Below are positions 58,999-64,000 of a stretch of DNA of 64,000 bases, in pieces. The position numbers were made by a program, and so were the translations under genes. The notes beneath the pieces were generated by a model. That model worked only from the letters and a program-made list of their open reading frames with translations, was not told where the DNA came from and searched no databases. The DNA is from JACCTU01 sp963737405. Lineage in GTDB: Bacteria; Actinomycetota; Thermoleophilia; Gaiellales; Gaiellaceae. The stretch spans positions 62,001-126,000 of the forward strand of contig CAVTSL010000008.1 in the NCBI GenBank assembly GCA_963737405.1. The letters are read 5' to 3'. Within the stretch, counting starts at the first letter, position 1. Each line of letters starts with the position of its first letter.

Positions 58999-59367
58999 AT
59001 GCCCGCAGAAACCTGGGATTTCCAGGCATATCGTGGGTCCGAAGCCCCCGCCTTCGCGAACCAGGCCGAAGTCGCCTGCGCCCGCGTCCTCGACTACTAC
59101 GGGATCCCGTGGGAGTACGAGCCGCGGACGTTCGTGCTCGAGGAAGGCGAGGACGGCCGCGTCGTCGAGGCGTTCACGCCCGACTTCTACCTCCCGGAGC
59201 AAGACCTCTACGTCGAGATCACCGTGATGAAGCAGTCGCTCGTGACGCGCAAGAACCGGAAGCTCCGGAAGCTGCGCGAGCGGTACCCCGACGTGAACGT
59301 CAAGCTCTTCTACAAGCGCGACATCACGCGCCTCGCCGAGCGATACAGACTCGACCTCGCCAGCTGA
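58999..59367 (+). CDS. PD-(D/E)XK-nuclease-like small protein
   Basis: A 122-residue protein with ANQAEVACARVLDYYGIPWEYEPRTF, TPDFYLPEQDLYVEITVMK and VKLFYKRDI. The order of a Glu helix, PDFYL and VEIT is the pattern of small PD-(D/E)XK-fold nucleases or their relatives; the usual Lys after the second acidic residue is displaced (EITVMK). The ATG has AGGA just before it and a TACCCT box nine bases upstream. Its stop overlaps the CTG start of the phosphoribosyltransferase. A nuclease role is inferred from fold only. Confidence 0.62.
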   Translation: MPAETWDFQAYRGSEAPAFANQAEVACARVLDYYGIPWEYEPRTFVLEEGEDGRVVEAFTPDFYLPEQDLYVEITVMKQSLVTRKNRKLRKLRERYPDVNVKLFYKRDITRLAERYRLDLAS

Positions 59368-59882
59368 CGACGCGCCGCGTCGGCGATGTCTACCTCGGAC
59401 GCGAGGAGCTCGACGCACGCGTACGGCAGCTCGGTGCCGACCTCGCGCTCGACTACGCCGGCAAGACGCCGCTTCTCGTCGCGCCGCTCAAGGCGAGCCT
59501 CGTCTTCCTCACCGATCTCTCGCGCGCGCTGCCGATCCCGCACGAGCTCGACTTCCTCGAGCTCGCGTCGTACGACGAGGACGGCCCGGGGATCCGGCTG
59601 CTGAAGGACCTCGACGCCGAGATCAGCGAACGGCACGTCGTGATCGTCGAGGACGTCGTCGACACGGGGCTCTCGCTCAACTACCTCTGCAAGACGCTCC
59701 GGCTCCGAAACCCCGCCTCGCTCGCCGCGGTGACGCTCCTCGACCGACCGTACCGACGGCTCGTCGAGGACCTGCCGATCGCGTACGTCGGCTTCACGGT
59801 CCCCGACGAGCTCTTCGTCGGCTACGGCTTCGACCTGGACGAGCGGTACCGCAACCTGCCGGACCTGCACGTCCTGCGCTAG
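59364..59882 (+). CDS. hpt: Hypoxanthine phosphoribosyltransferase
   Basis: Purine-salvage enzyme that makes IMP from hypoxanthine and PRPP. The 172-residue protein has the PRPP-binding VIVEDVVDTGLSLNYL, the N-terminal TRRVGDVYLGREELDARV, PLKASLVFLTDL and the late VGYGFDLDERYRNLP, all typical. The conserved start falls on CTG at 59364, which overlaps the previous stop (CTGA); no ATG, GTG or TTG is in frame nearby. Initiation at CTG or re-initiation is therefore inferred. Confidence 0.92.
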   Translation: MTTRRVGDVYLGREELDARVRQLGADLALDYAGKTPLLVAPLKASLVFLTDLSRALPIPHELDFLELASYDEDGPGIRLLKDLDAEISERHVVIVEDVVDTGLSLNYLCKTLRLRNPASLAAVTLLDRPYRRLVEDLPIAYVGFTVPDELFVGYGFDLDERYRNLPDLHVLR

Positions 59883-59886
59883 GCGG

Positions 59887-60051
59887 CTACCAGCGGTACC
59901 AGCGTGCGCCTTCGGCGCCGCGGACGAAGAAGCCGATCAACCACACCAGGAACGCGATGATCGCGATCCAGAGCAGCAGCTTCACCACGCCGGTGATCCC
60001 GAGCACGAACAGGATCAGGATCAGCAGCAGCACGAACAGCAGTACGCCCAC
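59887..60051 (-). CDS. Small hydrophobic membrane protein (54 residues)
   Basis: A 54-residue frame almost wholly hydrophobic: one long or two short membrane helices (VLLFVLLLILILFVLGI, then LLLWIAIIAFLVWLIGFF) and a basic end VRGAEGARWYRW. It resembles small actinobacterial hydrophobic proteins such as the DUF5670 type. The GTG at 60051 has AAGGAG seven bases upstream, a clear start. It lies convergent to hpt with four bases between them and 60 bases from the structured repeat at 60111. Confidence 0.7.
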   Translation of the reverse strand: MGVLLFVLLLILILFVLGITGVVKLLLWIAIIAFLVWLIGFFVRGAEGARWYRW

Positions 60052-60110
60052 GAGAGCTCTCCTTGGGTTCAGGGGACTGACACGCGTCAGTCCCCGCCGG
60101 AAGCTAGCCA

Positions 60111-60180
60111 GAGGGTTTGGCGAGGCCTCGTCGTCGGGGACCGCGCGCCCGACGGCACAGCGCTATTCCGCCGAACCCTC
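60111..60180 (-). repeat. Structured palindromic element, copy B (70 bases)
   Basis: Arms GAGGGTTTGGCG (60111-60122) and CGCCGAACCCTC (60169-60180) pair with one T/C difference, a G-U pair in RNA. The core GACGGCACAGCGC is at 60151-60163. In the sense of the M23 peptidase gene it begins at that gene's stop codon (60179-60181), as copies A and C do with their genes. Confidence 0.75.
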
Positions 60181-61345
60181 AGCCGAGGTAACCCAGAGGG
60201 TCGACCGGCGAGCCGTTCACGCGCACCTCGAAGTGGACGTGCGGGCCCGTACTGTTCCCGGTCGAGCCCGACAGCGCGATCGTCTGGCCCTGGGAGACGG
60301 ACGAGCCGTACCCGACCACGATCGAGCTGTTGTGGCCGTACGCGGTCGCGAGGCCGCCGCCGTGGTCGATCACGACGAGGTTGCCGTAGCCGCCCATCCA
60401 GCCGGCGACGATCACGCGCCCCGACGCGGCCGCCGCGACCGCCGTGCCGGTCGGGACCGCGATGTCGATGCCCTCGTGCATGCGCCCCCAGCGCCAGCCG
60501 AAGCCGCTCGTGACCGGCCCGGAGACGGGCCAGATCAGGCCGCTCGACGAGCGCTGCACGGGCGAGGAGGACTGCGAGGTCTGGATCCGCGACGACAGCT
60601 GGGCGCTGACCGCGAGCAGCCCGTTCACCTCGTGCAGGTACTCGGCCTTCGCCTCGCGAACGCTCGTGAGCTGCGCGCGCCGCTCGGCGCGCGTCCCGGC
60701 GAGCGCGTTCTCGCGCGAGACGAGCTCGTCGCGGACGGCGCGCGTCTGCTGCGTCCGCACGGCGACCGCCCGCTCGACCGCGGCGATCTTCTTCCGCGTC
60801 ACGGTCGTCCGCGCCTGCGCCACGCGCATCCGGTCCTTCGCCTCGCCGACCGAGGCCGCGATGCGCTTGTCCTGCGCCGCGAGCTCGCGCACGTAGTCGA
60901 GCCGGGAGATCATCTCGCTGAAGCTCGACGACGCGAGCAGGACGTCGATCGTCGTCAGGTTGCCCGACTCGTAGATCGCGACGAGGCGGTCGCTCAGGTG
61001 ATCGATCGCCACCTCGTGCTGGGCCCGGAGGAAGTTGAGCTTGTCGGTCTGGAGCCGCCAGAGCTCGGTGATCCGCGCGAGCCGCTCGCGCTGGAGCGCG
61101 AGGTCCTGCTCGAGCACGGCGAGGTTGCTCGAGACGTCCTGGACGCTCGCCTCGAGCGTCCGGATCCGCGCCGAGACGTCTGCGATCTGCGACGAGAGCC
61201 GCCGCTCCTTCGCCCGGGCGGCGGCGATCTTGTCGTTCAGCGACGAGATCTTCGAGTCGATCGCCTGCTTCTTCGAGACGTTGTCACCCGCCGCGGGGGA
61301 GGCGGCGATGAGTGCGAGAAGGAGGACGAGGAGGACTCGGCGCAC
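60179..61345 (-). CDS. Exported M23 (LytM) peptidase with coiled coil, EnvC/NlpD-like
   Basis: A 388-residue secreted protein: signal peptide (RRVLLVLLLALIAASPAAG), two long coiled coils (about residues 25-250), a Ser-rich linker and a C-terminal M23 peptidase domain with metal ligands in MHEGIDIA and GPHVHFEV, so the enzyme looks active. EnvC-type proteins cleave or activate cleavage of septal peptidoglycan. The GTG at 61345 starts the signal peptide. A palindromic element begins at its stop codon. No ftsEX genes are in view. Confidence 0.88.
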   Translation of the reverse strand: MRRVLLVLLLALIAASPAAGDNVSKKQAIDSKISSLNDKIAAARAKERRLSSQIADVSARIRTLEASVQDVSSNLAVLEQDLALQRERLARITELWRLQTDKLNFLRAQHEVAIDHLSDRLVAIYESGNLTTIDVLLASSSFSEMISRLDYVRELAAQDKRIAASVGEAKDRMRVAQARTTVTRKKIAAVERAVAVRTQQTRAVRDELVSRENALAGTRAERRAQLTSVREAKAEYLHEVNGLLAVSAQLSSRIQTSQSSSPVQRSSSGLIWPVSGPVTSGFGWRWGRMHEGIDIAVPTGTAVAAAASGRVIVAGWMGGYGNLVVIDHGGGLATAYGHNSSIVVGYGSSVSQGQTIALSGSTGNSTGPHVHFEVRVNGSPVDPLGYLG

Positions 61346-61421
61346 GCGGGGTGACTTCGTCGGGCGCTCTGCTGTCCCTGCCGAGCGCTGGAATCCTGCG
61401 CGAGGGTACCGAATTCTCCTG

Positions 61422-62111
61422 CTAATCGCCGCCTGGCGGCCGGACCTCCGTCGGCTGGACCTCGAGGCGGGCGGCGTCGACCCGCTCGGTTGCGTGCGAT
61501 GCGATCTCGTTCGCCTCCTGCTCGAGCGAGGCGATCCGGGCGTCCAGGTCATCGATCGCAGCCCGCTCCGCGCTTCCGTCCCCACCCGAGTAGACAGTCT
61601 GGCCGAGGCGTCGGAAGAGGCCGTCGCGCTCCGAGGCGAGCCGCATCGCCTCCGCGCGGCGCCGTGAGATCTCACGACGCGCGGTCGAGCGGGTCGCGTA
61701 CGTGCGGGCCGTGACGCCCGCGCGCGCCCACGCGGAGTCGACCGCGTCGACGGACGCCTTCACGATCGGCGCGTCCGGCTTCCGCCTCCCCGCCTCGAGG
61801 AAGCCGGCCGTGAAGAGCAACGCGAGGCCGAGCAGCAGCAGGCCGACCACCCAGTTCGCGGTCGCGAGCAGCACGATCGCGGCGACGAGCAGCACGACGG
61901 CGAGCCCGAGCAGCACCGTCGGCGGCGCGAGCCCGAACCAGCGGGGCGCCGCCTGCTGCACGACCGCCGGAGCCGGGGACGTCTCGTGGGGCGGCACCTC
62001 CGCGCGCACGGTGTCGCCATCCTGCACGGCGGTTCCGCACAGCGCGCAGAAGCGCGCTCCCTCCGGCAGCGGCGAGCCGCAGTTGGAGCACCTAGCCGGC
62101 TGCTCGGGCAC
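61422..62111 (-). CDS. Zinc-ribbon membrane protein
   Basis: A 229-residue protein: zinc ribbon CSNCGSPLPEGARFCALCG at the start, a Pro-rich stretch, a hairpin of two membrane helices (about residues 58-100; VLLGLAVVLLVAAIVLLATA and VVGLLLLGLALLFTAGF), and a long charged helix (SRRRAEAMRLASERDGLFRRLG to LDARIASLEQEANEI). I do not recognise the full architecture. The GTG at 62111 has GGAGG six bases upstream. It overlaps the gene before it by 20 bases, so it belongs to the cytochrome-biogenesis unit. Confidence 0.75.
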   Translation of the reverse strand: MPEQPARCSNCGSPLPEGARFCALCGTAVQDGDTVRAEVPPHETSPAPAVVQQAAPRWFGLAPPTVLLGLAVVLLVAAIVLLATANWVVGLLLLGLALLFTAGFLEAGRRKPDAPIVKASVDAVDSAWARAGVTARTYATRSTARREISRRRAEAMRLASERDGLFRRLGQTVYSGGDGSAERAAIDDLDARIASLEQEANEIASHATERVDAARLEVQPTEVRPPGGD

Positions 62112-62409
62112 GTTCCCTCCCTTCCCCGCGCGGCTCGAGCGCACGCGTGGCCTGCGCCGCCCGGCGGCGCAGCGGCCCGACGAGCGAGCGGTAGTCGTCG
62201 TCCGAGAGCTTGCCGGTCCGGTGGTCGAACTCGAGCTCGCGGAGCGCGTCGAGCGCGCGGTCGCGCTCCTCGAGCAGCGCGAGCCGCCGCCGGTCGAGCT
62301 CGTCGGGCTCGCTCAGACGGTCCGAGCGCGCCTCGGGCTCCCTCAGAAACGGCCGCGCGACGAAGAGGACCGCGGCGACGGCGAGGAGCGCGGCGAGCGC
62401 GTAGGTCAT
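62092..62409 (-). CDS. CcmI/CycH-like N-terminal domain protein
   Basis: A 105-residue protein with one N-terminal helix (TYALAALLAVAAVLFVARPF) and a charged helical hairpin (LALLEERDRALDALRELEFDHRTGKLSDDDYRSL). This is the pattern of the membrane-anchored N-terminal part of CcmI, an apocytochrome chaperone of c-type cytochrome assembly; the TPR part is missing. The ATG overlaps the ccmF stop (ATGA), which supports the cytochrome role. Confidence 0.75.
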   Translation of the reverse strand: MTYALAALLAVAAVLFVARPFLREPEARSDRLSEPDELDRRRLALLEERDRALDALRELEFDHRTGKLSDDDYRSLVGPLRRRAAQATRALEPRGEGRERARAAG

Positions 62410-64000
62410 GCGGGCGCGAGCGCGTAGCGCTCGAGGAGCCGCCGCTCCTCGGCGGGATCGGGCCAGAGCGCGATCAGCGACCCGGCGAGGAAGACGAGGC
62501 CGGCGAGCCAGATCAGGTTCACGAGCGGGTTCACGAGCGCCTTCAGCTGGACGCTCCCGTCGCCGTTCGCGGTCTCGAGGATCACGAACAGGTCGCCGAG
62601 GCTCATCGCATCGTGGCGGATGGCGGGCTCGCTCGAGACCTGCTGCTCGACCGGATAGAAGTTCTTGCCGGGCTCGACGATCCCGAGGCTCTCGCCGTTT
62701 CGTTCGACCGCGACCTGCGCACGCAGCTCGCGAGCGTTCGCGGCCTCGCGCTGCGTCGTCCCCTGGTACGTCAGCGTGTAGTCGCCGATCGACATCCGCT
62801 CACCCCGCGTCATGCGCTGATCCTTGACCGAGTCGTACGCCGACCCGGCGATGCCGATCGCGAGCAGGACGACGGCCGCATGGACGATGTACCCGCCGTA
62901 GCGGCGTCGGTTCCGACCCACGAGCGACGAGAACGCTCCGAACCAGCCGCCGCCGTCGACGGCCCGCCGGGCGCGAGTCCCCCGGGCGAACTCGTAGCCG
63001 ATCGATCCGAGCACGAAGGCCGCGAACGTGTACGCGAGCAGGCCCGCCGGCGACGAGCCCGCGCCGAGCAGGAGCAGGACGATCGCCGTGGCCGCAGCGA
63101 TCCCGGCCGGCCAGGCGAACGACCCGCCGAGCGAGCGAAGCGACGCGCGGCGCCACGCCACGAGCGGTGCGACCCCCATCAGGAGCAGCAGCGGCAGCCC
63201 GAAGACGCGCAGGAAGAAGTTGTAGTACGGCCCGGCGACCACGCTCGCCTCGCCGCGCACCGCCTCCGAGAGCAGGGGCCACACCACCCCCCAGAGGATC
63301 GTCAGGCAGAGCGCGACGAGCAGCAGGTTGTTGTAGAGGAACGTCGCCTCGCGCGAGACGAGCGACTCGAGCCGCGTGCGCGAGCGCAGCAGCGGCAGCC
63401 GCAGGAACAGGAGGCCGAGCGAGAGTGCGAGCACGAGCGCGATGAAGCCGAGGAACCACGGGCCGATCGAGCTCTCGGTGAACGAGTGGATCGAGTCGAG
63501 GATCCCCGACCGCGTGAGGAACGTGCCGAAGAGCGAGAGCCCGAACGCGAGGATCACGAGCAGCACGTTCCAGACCTTCAGCATCCCGCGCTTCTCCTGG
63601 ATCATCACCGAGTGCAGGAACGCGGTCGCGGCGAGCCACGGCATCAGCGCGGCGTTCTCGACCGGATCCCACGCGTAGTAGCCGCCCCAGCCGATCTCCT
63701 CGTACGCCCACTTCGCGCCGAGCAGCTGCCCCACGCCGAGCGCCGTCCACGCGACGAGCGTCCACCGCCGCGTGGAGATGATCCACGCCTCGTCCGTGCG
63801 GCGCGAGAGGAGCGCGCCCATCGCGAACGCCCAGGGCACGGTCAGGCCGACGTAGCCGAGGTAGAGCAGGGGCGGGTGCGCGACCATGTACGGGTTCTGC
63901 AGGCTCGGGTTGAGGCCGACGCCGTTCGCCGGCGCGACCTGCGTCTCGAACGGGCTCGCGATCGCGACGAGCAGGAAGGCGAAGAACGTCGCGACGAGCG
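62406..64000 (-). CDS. ccmF: CcmF, cytochrome c haem lyase subunit (C-terminal part)
   Basis: Large membrane protein that attaches haem to apocytochrome c in the system I pathway. 530 residues are present with the N-terminus beyond the right edge. The WWD-type haem-handling motif WGGYYAWDPVENAALMPWL is intact, preceded by NPSLQNPYMVAHPPLLYLG and followed by more than ten helices; the external loop before the last helix contains ANARELRAQVAVERNGE. The stop overlaps the CcmI-like ATG. Haem-coordinating His residues lie in the flanking helices (HPPLL; FLHSVMI). Confidence 0.94.
   Translation of the reverse strand, partial: LVATFFAFLLVAIASPFETQVAPANGVGLNPSLQNPYMVAHPPLLYLGYVGLTVPWAFAMGALLSRRTDEAWIISTRRWTLVAWTALGVGQLLGAKWAYEEIGWGGYYAWDPVENAALMPWLAATAFLHSVMIQEKRGMLKVWNVLLVILAFGLSLFGTFLTRSGILDSIHSFTESSIGPWFLGFIALVLALSLGLLFLRLPLLRSRTRLESLVSREATFLYNNLLLVALCLTILWGVVWPLLSEAVRGEASVVAGPYYNFFLRVFGLPLLLLMGVAPLVAWRRASLRSLGGSFAWPAGIAAATAIVLLLLGAGSSPAGLLAYTFAAFVLGSIGYEFARGTRARRAVDGGGWFGAFSSLVGRNRRRYGGYIVHAAVVLLAIGIAGSAYDSVKDQRMTRGERMSIGDYTLTYQGTTQREAANARELRAQVAVERNGESLGIVEPGKNFYPVEQQVSSEPAIRHDAMSLGDLFVILETANGDGSVQLKALVNPLVNLIWLAGLVFLAGSLIALWPDPAEERRLLERYALAPA

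Noticed and set aside
1..64000. CRISPR arrays, insertion sequences, prophage or genomic-island borders
   Set aside because: I saw no regularly spaced repeats, transposase or integrase motifs, attachment sites at tRNA genes, or clear change in base composition.

Overview
The window is high-GC DNA (roughly 70 % by eye) packed with genes that often overlap by 1-4 bases at GTGA, ATGA or TTGA junctions. The division-cell-wall cluster, the fused SecDF, the many two-component regulators and class III cyclases, the PafB/PafC-like WYL protein and the small actinobacterial families (DUF6325, SHOCT, ANTAR) point to an actinobacterium. A Thermoleophilia-type lineage (Gaiellales/Solirubrobacterales) is my best guess, also because a cyclic 2,3-diphosphoglycerate cassette is present; this is inference without a database search. 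I saw no tRNA, rRNA, CRISPR array, insertion sequence or prophage. It reads as ordinary chromosome.

Layout. 1-5.05 kb (minus): mraZ-rsmH-ftsL-ftsI-murE-murF, with a four-repeat MraZ box over the mraZ promoter. 5.1-8.1 kb: an MFS exporter with an extra C-terminal domain and a winged-helix protein. 8.1-19.8 kb: a signalling and membrane-lipid region with a cyclase/response-regulator fusion, small membrane proteins, two lipid-kinase proteins (one fused to a PAP2 phosphatase), a NarL-type regulator beside a frameshifted histidine kinase, a potassium channel and an ANTAR regulator. 19.8-24.6 kb: a PfkB kinase, an ECF sigma/ogt/zinc-ribbon unit, a pseudo-receiver regulator, a Kelch protein and an alpha/beta hydrolase. 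24.6-31.6 kb (minus): queA-tgt-yajC-secDF-UbiK-like-UbiB-like. 31.6-34.8 kb: an OmpR-type two-component system split by a structured repeat. 34.9-43.7 kb: a dimethylformamidase-like protein, thiolase and 3-hydroxyacyl-CoA dehydrogenase, a cyclic-nucleotide-binding protein facing a frameshifted cyclase, an aldehyde dehydrogenase and two zinc-ribbon genes. 43.8-50.9 kb: a small zinc-binding protein, a fused WYL regulator, a GAF histidine kinase, queG and a zinc-type oxidoreductase. 51-54.5 kb: small stress-type proteins, a methyltransferase and a second MFS exporter. 54.5-58.7 kb (minus): phosphoesterase, cyclic 2,3-diphosphoglycerate synthetase, 2-phosphoglycerate kinase, GlpX and a DUF59 protein. 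59-64 kb: a nuclease-like protein with hypoxanthine phosphoribosyltransferase, an M23 peptidase, a zinc-ribbon membrane protein, a CcmI-like protein and the end of ccmF.

How genes work together. The dcw genes make and polymerise peptidoglycan precursors. Tgt, QueA and QueG are three steps of queuosine tRNA modification, present at two loci. 2-Phosphoglycerate kinase plus the cyclising synthetase would turn a glycolytic intermediate into cyclic 2,3-diphosphoglycerate, with GlpX in the same operon tying the unit to gluconeogenesis. Two cyclase proteins and a stand-alone cNMP-binding protein suggest cyclic-nucleotide signalling.

The most unusual signals are: (i) a structured palindromic element in three copies, each starting at a stop codon, with a conserved 13-base core; (ii) four genes whose conserved N-terminus begins at CTG; (iii) many starts 6-9 bases after a TANNNT box, including two 10-base palindromes ANNNTANNNT that look like bidirectional leaderless promoters; (iv) a 32-base motif repeated in front of two divergent genes; (v) the cyclic 2,3-diphosphoglycerate operon; and (vi) three genes broken by single-base frameshifts, which may be real or assembly errors.
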